64,000 bases of DNA from assembly GCF_900111905.1 (NCBI RefSeq), contig NZ_FOKM01000021.1, positions 42,273 to 106,272 of the forward strand, given 5' to 3'. The notes under the pieces were generated by a model. The model made no database searches and had not been told where the DNA came from. It saw only the letters and a list, made by a program, of their open reading frames with translations. Both the position numbers and the translations under genes were made by a program. Positions 27,039-35,426 of the stretch are shown here, piece by piece. This stretch comes from Rhizobium sp. NFR07 (GTDB taxonomy: Bacteria > Pseudomonadota > Alphaproteobacteria > Rhizobiales > Rhizobiaceae). Position 1 is the stretch's first letter; every line of letters begins with the position of its first letter.

Positions 27039-27209
27039 ATGGTAAGAGCGCAGGACGAAAACTTCCTTCAAAACAAGACCGAGGGGTCGACCAAGCGTGC
27101 CAAGAAAGCCAGGATGGGCAAGGGATTTGTCATCCTCCTCGCTTGCTTCGCAGCTATCCTCTTTGCCGTATATATCTCGATTGCAGTCTACGGCCTGAGC
27201 TTCGCATGA
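27039..27209 (+). CDS. small single-pass membrane protein
   Basis: Fifty-six residues. A charged N-terminal half (NFLQNKTEGSTKRAKKARMG) is followed by one membrane helix (FVILLACFAAILFAVYISIA). AGGGAGAAA lies before the ATG. A GGAAC-N19-TT promoter directly upstream suggests induction under general stress. No family is recognised. Confidence 0.65.
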   Translation: MVRAQDENFLQNKTEGSTKRAKKARMGKGFVILLACFAAILFAVYISIAVYGLSFA

Positions 27210-27586
27210 TTTTGGAAAGCGATCCCGCGCTTGGCATTCCCTATGTGGAGCGTGAGCGTGCCACCGACACGACCGTAAAAGCTCTGTGAGTTGCGCCGTC
27301 CCGCGGCAATCCCTGCGGTTGTTCGAGATTTGACGGTTTTGCGAGCCTTAATCACGGTAAGCTTTTAGTACGTTCTACCGGATGACGTCGTAAAGCAGCA
27401 TACAAGAAGAAGCCGGTATCGAGCACGTTCAAATGTCCGCATGATGTAAAGCTTGGCCAGAAGTATCGCTGCGCGCGAAACTCAGGCATCGCGGGTCTGA
27501 CGTAGACTTGAGAAGCGCTTTTTAGATTTGCCTGCAACCAAAAACGAGTTCGTTCATTTTGCTGACGCCTGACTGGAGGATCTCAG

Positions 27587-27844
27587 ATGTTGGTGATAGA
27601 CGATTGGCTGTATGACCGCCTTGAGGAGCGTCGTTCCAATCTTGCGTCATCAGATGATCCTCACGACTTAGCAATGCTGGCGGGTGTTTTGCGCGCCGAG
27701 GCCATTGCTTACGGCTTTCCGGTCGAAGCTCTCGAAGATGCATACGATGCAGACATTCCGACGTTCCTGATGATGAATTTGCAGCCCTGCGTCGCCGCGG
27801 TCAACTCAGCGTTGAAGAATTCGGCTACCAGCGTTGCTACTTAA
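27587..27844 (+). CDS. small acidic hypothetical protein
   Basis: Eighty-five residues (MLVIDDWLYDRLEERRSN, VLRAEAIAYGFPVEALEDAY) with a strongly helical, acidic profile and no membrane segment. GGAGG lies 9 nt before the ATG. The gene is followed after 43 bp by the entericidin-like gene. No family assigned. Confidence 0.6.
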   Translation: MLVIDDWLYDRLEERRSNLASSDDPHDLAMLAGVLRAEAIAYGFPVEALEDAYDADIPTFLMMNLQPCVAAVNSALKNSATSVAT

Positions 27845-27887
27845 CTCCCTGACGATTTCGCAGGCGTTCCCAACTAATAAGGGTAGC

Positions 27888-28046
27888 ATGACAAGACTAT
27901 TTGCAACCTTTACCGTGTTTACCGTTATGACATTCGCCCTTGCTTCGTGCGGAAACACGATCCGCGGTGCGGGCAAGGATTTGGCCGGAACGGTGGATGC
28001 CACTCAAAATGCGGGCAAGCGTGTAGACAACGCTGCTAAATACTGA
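27888..28046 (+). CDS. entericidin A/B-family lipoprotein
   Basis: A 52-residue small lipoprotein. A hydrophobic signal (MTRLFATFTVFTVMTFA) ends in the lipobox LASC. The mature part GNTIRGAGKDLAGTVDATQN is characteristic of entericidins. In enterobacteria these take part in stationary-phase cell lysis; in rhizobia the role is unknown. ATG 27888 follows AAGGGTAGC. Confidence 0.8.
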   Translation: MTRLFATFTVFTVMTFALASCGNTIRGAGKDLAGTVDATQNAGKRVDNAAKY

Positions 28047-28524
28047 TGGGCTATCCGCGTCTCCGTTGCGTAGTCCGTTTCAGAGCTCTGGTGTGCAGCA
28101 GTGCACCGTGTGATCCTTTCACCCCGGGCCTGCTGCGTGGGTAAGCTTCTGCTGAGGCGTAATAAGCCCTCATAATGGCAGCTCAGCGTCATGATCCTAT
28201 TAGCTTATCTCTGAGAGCTTGTGCTAGCGAATCGAGCGGAATTTCGACGCCGAATAGCCGCCTCAGAAACGCAATCTCGAACAGTGGTTTGAGAGTTCGG
28301 CTCGTCACGGACAGCATCCCGGCTGAGGTTTTCTCTGGCAATTGTTGGGGGCTTTGGGAACAGCGCCTATGAGACTGGGCAAGACGCTCGGCGCAATCTC
28401 TAGATCACAGTCTCAAAGATGGCAGACGTTTTCACCAAGCTCTGCCTATTATCCAAGTCTATGATGCCGGTTCTGTCTATCGAGATGGCTTCACGGGCCG
28501 ACACAGTCGATCAGCTGGCGCCTT

Positions 28525-28650
28525 CTACGGGATGCTGCTGGTGAAAGAGTAATCTACCTCATGCAATCGCTCGCGGGAAACCGAAAATCCGAGCGCCAAC
28601 AAGGCCAAGGCGGGAAGGACGAAGAGGGCGACGCCGATAAAACGCATCAT
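28525..28650 (-). CDS. possible very small membrane protein
   Basis: Forty-one residues from ATG 28650. MMRFIGVALFVLPALALLAL forms one hydrophobic helix, followed by FSVSRERLHEVDYSF. GGAG lies 6 nt before the ATG. The helix could be a membrane anchor or an uncleaved signal. There is no homology support, so it is a tentative call. Confidence 0.4.
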   Translation of the reverse strand: MMRFIGVALFVLPALALLALGFSVSRERLHEVDYSFTSSIP

Positions 28651-28728
28651 CAAAACTCCAGCGATGTCCCCTCCTGAATCCTGCTGAAGTTGGATTAAAT
28701 TTTAGTAAAATATGGCTCGTGTTGATAT

Positions 28729-28950
28729 TCAAAACGTTGACGGCTGACCTTCGCGATACCTGCGACGCGCATTCTGCTTCTTTGCGTTTTCGGCCTCCCG
28801 CTTCAGCCAGTCCTGAGTGGCTGTCGCGGGATCGCTATCGATACTTGGCCGGCGTCGCAGCTTCCCACGTCGGAGAATGAAAAAAGCGAAAATGCCCAGT
28901 GCTGCGATCAAAAATACAGCGAGGGCGAGCATCGGGAATGGATCGGGCAT
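28729..28950 (-). CDS. small membrane protein, hypothetical
   Basis: Seventy-three residues. An N-terminal membrane helix (MLALAVFLIAALGIFAFFIL) is followed by a strongly basic, polar tail (RRGKLRRRP to NARRRYREGQ). GAGG stands a few bases before the ATG. It starts 9 bp after the DUF982 gene ends, so the two are likely co-transcribed from the GGAAC promoter at 29243-29267. Confidence 0.6.
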   Translation of the reverse strand: MPDPFPMLALAVFLIAALGIFAFFILRRGKLRRRPSIDSDPATATQDWLKREAENAKKQNARRRYREGQPSTF

Positions 28951-28959
28951 TTTTAAACC

Positions 28960-29202
28960 TCATCCAGCTAGTTTGTAGTCAGTGTCCGGCGTACGCTCTC
29001 CAGTGGCTAGGAAGATCTCAAAAAGCTCACGGGCCTCGTCGGGAGAGGATCGCCGGTCGAGCGCGCGGAGTACACATGCGTCGGCAGCAGCGAAGTTCAT
29101 GCCCTTCATCCCCGGCCATTCACTTAGGAAACGTCGTGCCTCAAGCGGCCCAAATATGAGTTTCTCGCCGGCCGCAACGGGCTTATCCCAAATGATCTGC
29201 AT
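28960..29202 (-). CDS. DUF982 protein
   Basis: Eighty residues with the DUF982 pattern: a Trp near the start (IIWDKPV), IFGPLEARRFLSEWPGMKG, then AADACVLRALDRRSSPDEAR and a short helix. The family is abundant in rhizobia, mostly on plasmids, and its function is unknown. It carries its own GGAAC-N18-TT promoter. A frameshifted relative lies at 22741-22997. Confidence 0.78.
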   Translation of the reverse strand: MQIIWDKPVAAGEKLIFGPLEARRFLSEWPGMKGMNFAAADACVLRALDRRSSPDEARELFEIFLATGERTPDTDYKLAG

Positions 29203-29242
29203 GTTCGTCTCCTGATGCTTAGGACTTTAGTCCTGTGCGTAG

Positions 29243-29267
29243 AACATTTCCCGTCGTCATAGGTTCC
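29243..29267 (-). promoter_or_regulatory. candidate RpoE2/EcfG promoter of the DUF982 operon
   Basis: Minus-strand GGAAC (29267-29263), 18 nt, then TT (29244-29243). It ends about 40 bp before the DUF982 ATG. Confidence 0.58.
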
Positions 29268-29449
29268 GTTCAATCGGCGACCTGTCTGCCAGAATCCCAG
29301 CGAACTGCATGACTGAGTGGCGTAGGGTGACTCTCGCCGCATCCACATCCTAACGCCGCCAAGCCAAGGCTATCCCCTAAGCTTGGAGTTCCTTGACGGT
29401 TTTTTAGAGCGGCGGGATAGGGCAGCTTAGGTTCGTCAAGAGTGTTGGT

Positions 29450-29638
29450 ATGGAATCTGCGGTCCCGGCAATCGCTTGGGGGCCTCTAATCGGCGGCGCC
29501 GTCGGAGCTTCCGCCACAACTTTGATCCTCCTCCTTTTCGGCTCGGGATTAGGCCGGACTATCGTCTCTCCGTGGACGAACCACAGTGCGTCCGCAGCCA
29601 CTGTGGGACGGTCAAGAGGCTCAATTTTGTGGAGATAG
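29450..29638 (+). pseudogene. truncated membrane protein gene
   Basis: The first 40 or so residues (MESAVPAIAWGPLIGGAVGA, then LILLLFGSGLGRTIVSPW) look like the start of a rhizobial multi-helix membrane protein with a long glycine-rich first helix. Thereafter the frame becomes polar (NHSASAATVGRSRGS) and stops, with no further membrane segments in any frame. I read it as a 5' fragment of a longer gene. Confidence 0.45.
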
Positions 29639-29828
29639 GCGGCAGGGCGACGCGGCTAATTGGCAGCAATTGCCTGTTGGCGGCTCCGAGGCCTGGTAAG
29701 ATCGCCAAGGGCGATCCGTCATCGCTCCCCCATTTCTAGCAGGAGGGCATGGGCTTCGTCAGACTCCCGGCGGCCAGCTATTCGCTCTGCCAAACCCTGT
29801 CTCATTTCGGCAAAAATGCTCGCAGCGA

Positions 29829-31430
29829 TCAATCTTTGACGTCGGGTTTGCTCGACAGTTCCCAATCATGGGGAACCGATGTGACGAGAGCCTTCAGGTC
29901 GGCCGGGGCTACAGAGCCCGGCATCGCCTTTTTGTCGAGAGCGGCAGCGGTGGCAAAAGAGACCATGCGGCTTCCGGCATAAGCCATGTTCTTAGGGTTC
30001 TGCGTCTGCAGGCCATGCGGACCCAGAAAAACGGAAATATCCTTCAATCCTTTTGCCTTTTGATAGGTCGCAAAAGATCCTTCCAGCCCTTCAACATAGT
30101 CCCAGGTCCCCTTGACGATCTGCAGAGCCGGCCACTTCTCGACATTCGCAAAGATGGACGAGTCCGGGTAATAGGTTGTACTGAACTCGGTCCGCAACGC
30201 GCCTTCCACGGCATCGTGGCCAGCAAGACGATAGCCGAGAGCCCCGGAGTTCGGACCGTAGAGAATGGCCCCCTTGATGTTCTTCAGAGCTCGTGCAGGT
30301 TTGCAATGTTTTTCCGCAGTATCGAAATTGCAATCCTCGACGAAATTCTTCTGCATGAACCATTGGGTCGCGTAGGAGCCGCGCGAATATCCGCCGATAA
30401 GGACCGGGATATCTTCGATCGCCATGCCGTCGAGGATGGCGCGGCTGGCGGCCTCGCCTTCTGACGGCACTCCGTCGGGTCCGAGCACCCTCAAGCCGTT
30501 GCCCGTTTCAAGCTGCGCCAGCTCGCGGAACATGTCGTTTGCCTGTTCGGCTGTGTTAAACCCGTTTCGCCCTCCGGAAATGCCATTGCCGCGGCGATCG
30601 GTGACCAGCACGTCAAAACCTGCCGTGTGGAAGTCGTGGAGAAACCCGCGCCAGTGTCGCATGCCGGGCTCTTCCGAAAACCTGTCGCTCTTTGCGGCCA
30701 AATATGTCCCGCTGGCAGCGTCCCTCGTGAACGGCGGATTTCTCGGATCGTCGATGGCCGTCAGCTCGCTGCCACCACCATTATTCATTATGACCAATGC
30801 CCGCATTTTCTGGCCGTCGGCATCAGCGATTCCCGTACCCTTTATGAACCAACCGCGTAGCTTGATGTCGCCCTGAAGATCGAGATGCCTCATCTCAAAG
30901 CTGTCACGCGGGACGGTAAATTCGACGACATAGGTTTGGGCATCGCTTTCAGCAATCGGCTCTTTGTATTCCGATATGCCGAAATAGGAGGGACGGCGGA
31001 TCGCTTCGAGATCTACCGTCCCGTCGAAGTCTATCACGCCGGTCTTGTCCACCGTTCCGGTATCGCGCGGCTCGAACTTGACAAAGCCCTTGGCAGCCGT
31101 CAGCGTCTTGTCGCGACAGATAGGATCCTGCTTGCAGGCCTCCCATTTCTGCCGGATCCTGCCGTCAGAGAACTCGCCGATGTAGAAGTCGTCGAGCGAC
31201 ACCCCACGCGGGGCAAGCTGGTTGGTGAGCGTGAAGGGCAGGCATACGTCGACGCCGTTCCAGGAGGAAAGGTACCCCGGCAGTTCGCCGTTCTTGTCGA
31301 CATTGATCTTCTGGCGGCAATCCGGAACAGGTGTCCCGGGATTAACGATCGCCCTGGGCGCATCCTGCGCGTACCCGGCGCTCGCCGCAGAAACCAGCGA
31401 TATTGTAACGACGGCCTGCCACGACTTCAT
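29829..31430 (-). CDS. secreted alpha/beta hydrolase, function unknown
   Basis: A 533-residue exported protein. The signal peptide MKSWQAVVTISLVSAASAGY ends near AQD. The mature part has an N-terminal domain of about 200 residues with several Cys, then an alpha/beta-hydrolase fold with FDVLVTDRRGNGISGGRNG, the nucleophile elbow GGYSRGSYAT (Ser in G-x-S-x-G), and a C-terminal His in LGPHGLQTQ. GGGAGG lies before ATG 31430; 53 extra in-frame codons upstream are unlikely to be used. Probably an esterase or peptidase acting outside the cytoplasm. Confidence 0.8.
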   Translation of the reverse strand: MKSWQAVVTISLVSAASAGYAQDAPRAIVNPGTPVPDCRQKINVDKNGELPGYLSSWNGVDVCLPFTLTNQLAPRGVSLDDFYIGEFSDGRIRQKWEACKQDPICRDKTLTAAKGFVKFEPRDTGTVDKTGVIDFDGTVDLEAIRRPSYFGISEYKEPIAESDAQTYVVEFTVPRDSFEMRHLDLQGDIKLRGWFIKGTGIADADGQKMRALVIMNNGGGSELTAIDDPRNPPFTRDAASGTYLAAKSDRFSEEPGMRHWRGFLHDFHTAGFDVLVTDRRGNGISGGRNGFNTAEQANDMFRELAQLETGNGLRVLGPDGVPSEGEAASRAILDGMAIEDIPVLIGGYSRGSYATQWFMQKNFVEDCNFDTAEKHCKPARALKNIKGAILYGPNSGALGYRLAGHDAVEGALRTEFSTTYYPDSSIFANVEKWPALQIVKGTWDYVEGLEGSFATYQKAKGLKDISVFLGPHGLQTQNPKNMAYAGSRMVSFATAAALDKKAMPGSVAPADLKALVTSVPHDWELSSKPDVKD

Positions 31431-31772
31431 TCCTATTCCTCCCAAGGTTCCCTTATGCCAAATATCAGGAGGCTTAAATATGCGGGTCGGATCCGAAGGC
31501 CAGGGTATCATGCCTCGAAATGGTGACGAGTATCCATTGCGCAGGCCTCCGAAGCGGCGAAAACGGACCTCGGGTAAAGCTACACTCAATGGTTCATATC
31601 CATCATAACCGGACGCCGGCGCCCTAGCTCTGCTTGAGGATGGAGTTGAAGCGGGCAGGCGGCCACTACAGAAGAATTGTGCCGAGGGATCGGCTGGATC
31701 GTCTTTGGAGCGGACACTTACGCGGTAAGCTGGAATGTCGGCCTCTTAAAGACGAGGCCGACAGAAAGGCGC
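31431..31772. other. intergenic with a hairpin after the cold-shock gene
   Basis: The 342 bp between hydrolase and cspA hold no convincing gene. CGGCCTC (31739-31745) and GAGGCCG (31754-31760) form a perfect 7-bp hairpin just after the stop of the leftward cold-shock gene. It lacks a T-tract, so it may be a 3'-end stabiliser rather than an efficient terminator. Confidence 0.5.
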
Positions 31773-31976
31773 TCAGAGAACGCTGACGTTTTCAGCCTTT
31801 GACTTGCCGGTTTTACGGTCCTGCCCGACGTCATAACTGACCTTCTGTCCGTCCTGAAGCGAACCACCGAAACTCACGGCCGAGATATGAACGAACACGT
31901 CCTGCCCACCGTCGTCGGGGGTGATGAAGCCAAAGCCCTTGTCTTGGGCGAAGAATTTTACTGTACCAGTTGCCAT
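31773..31976 (-). CDS. cold-shock protein (CspA family)
   Basis: A 67-residue single cold-shock domain. RNP1 KGFGFITP and RNP2 VFVHISAV are intact, and the start MATGTVKFFAQDKGFGF is classic. Such proteins bind single-stranded nucleic acid and melt RNA secondary structure. The 245 bp between its start and the TPP riboswitch may hold a long structured 5' leader, common for csp genes; the start has a purine-rich stretch upstream. Confidence 0.94.
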   Translation of the reverse strand: MATGTVKFFAQDKGFGFITPDDGGQDVFVHISAVSFGGSLQDGQKVSYDVGQDRKTGKSKAENVSVL

Positions 31977-32221
31977 TATTTCCTCGATGACCGGTTATCG
32001 TCAGGCCACGCATACCGAACATAAGAAGGTGCTGCAAGGCATCGCCGGCGCCAGTAGAAACCTACAGCTACACCGCAGCGCGTTCATGCCCCGCCAGGCG
32101 GCGGCCTACCTGCAACCTGGTCACCGGGCGCCGGCGGCTTTCCAAGCTCCGGCTTTCTTCTCGCTTGCGCCGCCCGACCGGCTTGACCCGGCACATCGGC
32201 TGTCATAGCCTCCTCTCATTC

Positions 32222-32313
32222 ACCAGGGGTGTCCCGGCAAGGGGCTGAGATTCTGCTATCGCGCGCAGTGACCCGTTGAACCTGATCCAGTTCATACTGG
32301 CGTAGGGACGGTG
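32222..32313 (+). promoter_or_regulatory. TPP riboswitch (THI element) of thiC
   Basis: The conserved TPP aptamer blocks occur in order: GGGGTG (32226-32231), CTGAGA (32245-32250), ACCCGTTGAACCTGATC (32271-32287), and a closing GGCGTAGGGA. This RNA binds thiamine pyrophosphate and lowers expression of the thi genes downstream. Confidence 0.95.
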
Positions 32314-32393
32314 CAAAACGCTGCGATATCCACGGACCCGCAACCCGGGTCTGTGATCGCCGTTCTTCCATCTTTCCGGCTCTAGGACTGGGT

Positions 32394-32413
32394 CTCCAAC
32401 CGAAAATTTGGAG
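32394..32413 (+). promoter_or_regulatory. Shine-Dalgarno-sequestering hairpin of thiC
   Basis: CTCCAA (32394-32399) pairs with TTGGAG (32408-32413) across 8 nt. The right arm contains the GGAG ribosome-binding site of thiC (ATG 32421). It is a likely expression platform for translational control by the riboswitch. Confidence 0.6.
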
Positions 32414-32420
32414 CCTCACG

Positions 32421-34244
32421 ATGAATATTGCCGCCAAACCACACAACCCCACTGTTACCTTCGGTCCCTTTCCGGCCTCCGCCAAAATCCACGTCTCGGG
32501 ACAGCAATATCTCGATCTGCGCGTGCCGATGCGAGAGATTGCTTTGCATCCGACGGCGGGCGAACCGCCAGTCACCGTCTATGACAGCTCCGGTCCATAC
32601 ACCGATCCCGGCCACGCCGTCGTCATAGACGCTGGCCTGCCGCGCCTGCGCGAAGGTTGGATCGCAGACAGAGGTGATGTCGCCCGCTACGAAGGACGCC
32701 ACGTCAAGCCGGAGGATAATGGCTTCGCTATCGGCGAGTCGCTGACGCCGGAATTTCCGGTGCGCCACGTGCCGGCGAAGGCTACGTCCGGCCAAGCCGT
32801 CACGCAGTTGGCCTATGCACGCGCCGGCATCATCACGGCGGAAATGGAGTTCATCGCCATTCGCGAGAACATCGGCCGGCAATCCGCCAACGAGGCTCTG
32901 GCGAGAGATGGCGAAAGTTTTGGCGCGCACATCCCGGACTACATCACGCCTGAATTCGTCCGGCGCGAAGTGGCCGAGGGCCGCGCCGTCATCCCCGCCA
33001 ATATCAACCATCCAGAAAGCGAGCCCATGATCATAGGTCGCAATTTTCTGGTCAAGATCAACGCCAACATCGGTAATTCGGCCGTCACCTCTTCCATGGC
33101 GGAAGAGGTTGAAAAAATGGTCTGGGCGATCCGTTGGGGCGCGGATACGGTGATGGACCTGTCGACCGGCCGCAACATCCACAACATTCGCGACTGGATC
33201 ATCCGCAACGCTCCTGTCCCGATCGGTACCGTGCCGCTTTATCAGGCGCTGGAAAAGGTGAACGGCGTTGCCGAGGACCTTTCATGGGAAGTCTATCGCG
33301 ATACGCTGATCGAACAGGCCGAACAGGGCGTCGACTATTTTACCATCCATGCCGGCGTACGGCTTGCCCATATCCATCTCACTGTCGAACGCGTCACCGG
33401 CATCGTTTCGCGCGGCGGGTCGATCATGGCAAAGTGGTGTCTGCATCACCATCGCGAGAGCTTCCTATACGAGCATTTCGACGAGATCTGCGATATCGCG
33501 CGTGCCTATGACGTGACCTTTTCACTGGGTGATGGCCTGCGTCCCGGCTCGATCGCTGATGCCAATGATGCGGCTCAGTTCGCCGAGTTAGAGACGTTGG
33601 GCGAGCTGACGAAGATTGCCTGGGATAAAGACTGCCAGGTGATGATCGAGGGTCCTGGTCATGTACCCATGCACAAGATCAAGGACAATATGGATAAGCA
33701 GCTCGCCACGTGCGGCGAGGCGCCCTTCTACACGCTTGGTCCGCTCACCACCGATATTGCCCCTGGTTATGACCACATCACGTCAGCCATCGGAGCGGCA
33801 ATGATCGGCTGGTTCGGAACTGCCATGCTCTGCTATGTCACGCCGAAGGAGCACCTCGGCCTTCCCGACCGCGACGACGTGAAGACTGGGGTCATCACCT
33901 ACAAGATCGCCGCCCATGCCGCCGATCTTGCCAAGGGACATCCCGGCGCGCGGTTGCGGGACGATGCCCTGTCACGTGCTCGTTTCGAATTCCGTTGGGA
34001 GGACCAGTTCAACCTTTCGCTCGATCCGGATACGGCGCGGAACTTCCACGATGAAACGCTGCCCAAGGATGCGCACAAGGTCGCGCACTTCTGCTCCATG
34101 TGCGGACCGAAATTCTGCTCGATGCGGATCTCGCACGACATTCGCGCCGAAGCGCAAAGAGAAGGGCTTGAGGCGATGGCCGCGAAATACCGCGACGGCG
34201 GCGATCTCTACATGCCGCTGGCCAACCGAACGGGAGAGGCCTGA
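32421..34244 (+). CDS. thiC: phosphomethylpyrimidine synthase
   Basis: A 607-residue radical-SAM enzyme that turns aminoimidazole ribotide into HMP-phosphate, the pyrimidine half of thiamine. Landmarks are the catalytic core ADTVMDLSTGRNIHNIRDWI, IEGPGHVPMHKI, and the [4Fe-4S] motif CSMCGPKFCSM near the C-terminus. It is full length, preceded by the TPP riboswitch, and overlaps thiO by one base (TGATG). A plasmid-borne thiCOGE operon of this type is described from Rhizobium etli. Confidence 0.97.
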   Translation: MNIAAKPHNPTVTFGPFPASAKIHVSGQQYLDLRVPMREIALHPTAGEPPVTVYDSSGPYTDPGHAVVIDAGLPRLREGWIADRGDVARYEGRHVKPEDNGFAIGESLTPEFPVRHVPAKATSGQAVTQLAYARAGIITAEMEFIAIRENIGRQSANEALARDGESFGAHIPDYITPEFVRREVAEGRAVIPANINHPESEPMIIGRNFLVKINANIGNSAVTSSMAEEVEKMVWAIRWGADTVMDLSTGRNIHNIRDWIIRNAPVPIGTVPLYQALEKVNGVAEDLSWEVYRDTLIEQAEQGVDYFTIHAGVRLAHIHLTVERVTGIVSRGGSIMAKWCLHHHRESFLYEHFDEICDIARAYDVTFSLGDGLRPGSIADANDAAQFAELETLGELTKIAWDKDCQVMIEGPGHVPMHKIKDNMDKQLATCGEAPFYTLGPLTTDIAPGYDHITSAIGAAMIGWFGTAMLCYVTPKEHLGLPDRDDVKTGVITYKIAAHAADLAKGHPGARLRDDALSRARFEFRWEDQFNLSLDPDTARNFHDETLPKDAHKVAHFCSMCGPKFCSMRISHDIRAEAQREGLEAMAAKYRDGGDLYMPLANRTGEA

Positions 34245-35221
34245 TGTCGTGCTTCATCGTTAAAGGGGCAGGTGTCGCCGGCCTTGCCGTCGCTCATGAA
34301 TTGCTGAGACGCGGCGCGAATGTCGATATCGTCGACCTTAAGGAAACAATAGGGCAGGGCTCCTCGTTTTTTGCCGGTGGCATGCTCGCTCCCTATTGCG
34401 AGACGGAGGCGGCGGAAGAAATGGTCTTGAAGCGAGGGCTTCATGCCGCGGACTGGTGGGACCAGGCAGTTCCGGGCGCCGTCACCCGAAACGGTACACT
34501 CGTGGTGGCGCAGCCGCGCGAACTGTCGGACCTTCTGCACTTCGCGTCGCGCACAACAGGTCACGTCTGGGTCGATAGGGACGGCATCGCCGCGCTCGAA
34601 CCGTCATTGGCCGGCCGTTTCGACAAGGCGCTGTTTTTTGCCGCGGAAGCCCATCTAGATCCGCGCCGTGCGCTTGTTCGGCTTGCGGAAAACATCAGGC
34701 AGCTTGGCGGGCAATTCCATTTCGGTTCACGACCCCCGTCGACGAAGAATTGCAGCGTCATCCTCGACTGCACCGGTCCGGCCGCAATCGCGCATATGCG
34801 CGGTCTGCGCGGCGTTCGGGGCGAAATGCTCCACCTCGAAACCGGGGAAGTTTCTCTGTCGAGACCTGTCAGAATGCTGCATCCACGCCATCCGATCTAC
34901 GTCGTGCCGCGCGACAACCATCGCTTCATGGTCGGAGCGACGATGATTGAGATGGATGACGACGGGCCGATTTCAGCACGTTCTCTGATGGAATTGCTCA
35001 ATGCCGCTTACGCATTGCATCCGGCATTCGGCGAGGCACGGGTGGTGGAAACAGGCGTCGGCATCCGCCCGGCCTTTACCGACAATGCTCCACGTGTTGT
35101 CGAGACCACGGAGGGCCTCGCGATCGCCGGCATGTATCGTCACGGTTTTCTTCTCGCCCCCGCCATGGCGGTGAGTGCGGCCACCCGACTCTCGAAAGGT
35201 CTGAGGTTCACCAAGGAATGA
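34244..35221 (+). CDS. thiO: glycine oxidase ThiO
   Basis: A 325-residue FAD-dependent amine oxidase of the DAO family, which makes dehydroglycine for thiazole synthesis. The N-terminal FAD motif is VKGAGVAGLAVAHELLRRGA. GSSFFAGGMLAPYCE and the C-terminal GMYRHGFLLAPAMA match the family. The start overlaps the thiC stop, indicating translational coupling. Confidence 0.93.
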   Translation: MSCFIVKGAGVAGLAVAHELLRRGANVDIVDLKETIGQGSSFFAGGMLAPYCETEAAEEMVLKRGLHAADWWDQAVPGAVTRNGTLVVAQPRELSDLLHFASRTTGHVWVDRDGIAALEPSLAGRFDKALFFAAEAHLDPRRALVRLAENIRQLGGQFHFGSRPPSTKNCSVILDCTGPAAIAHMRGLRGVRGEMLHLETGEVSLSRPVRMLHPRHPIYVVPRDNHRFMVGATMIEMDDDGPISARSLMELLNAAYALHPAFGEARVVETGVGIRPAFTDNAPRVVETTEGLAIAGMYRHGFLLAPAMAVSAATRLSKGLRFTKE

Positions 35222-35225
35222 TCGA

Positions 35226-35423
35226 ATGAACCTTATCGTCAACGGAAAATCTCACTCTCTGGAGACCATAACGCTCGCGGATTTGCTTCAAGCACTAGAA
35301 TACGAAGGCAATTGGCTGGCGACGGCCGTCAACGGTGATCTCGTGACCCGCGAGGATCGCGCGAAGCTGCATCTGGCGGAAGGCGACAGGATCGAAATTC
35401 TGTCACCGATGCAGGGAGGTTGA
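35226..35423 (+). CDS. thiS: sulfur carrier protein ThiS
   Basis: A 65-residue ubiquitin-like protein ending in the essential Gly-Gly (SPMQGG). The C-terminal thiocarboxylate donates sulfur for the thiazole ring. It lies 4 bp after thiO and 3 bp before thiG. Confidence 0.95.
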   Translation: MNLIVNGKSHSLETITLADLLQALEYEGNWLATAVNGDLVTREDRAKLHLAEGDRIEILSPMQGG

Positions 35424-35426
35424 AAC

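Noticed and set aside
28189..28317. A 42-codon frame on the minus strand (MLSVTSRTLKPLFEIAFLRR)
   Set aside because: The composition looks natural, but there is no ribosome-binding site and no context; it could easily be chance.
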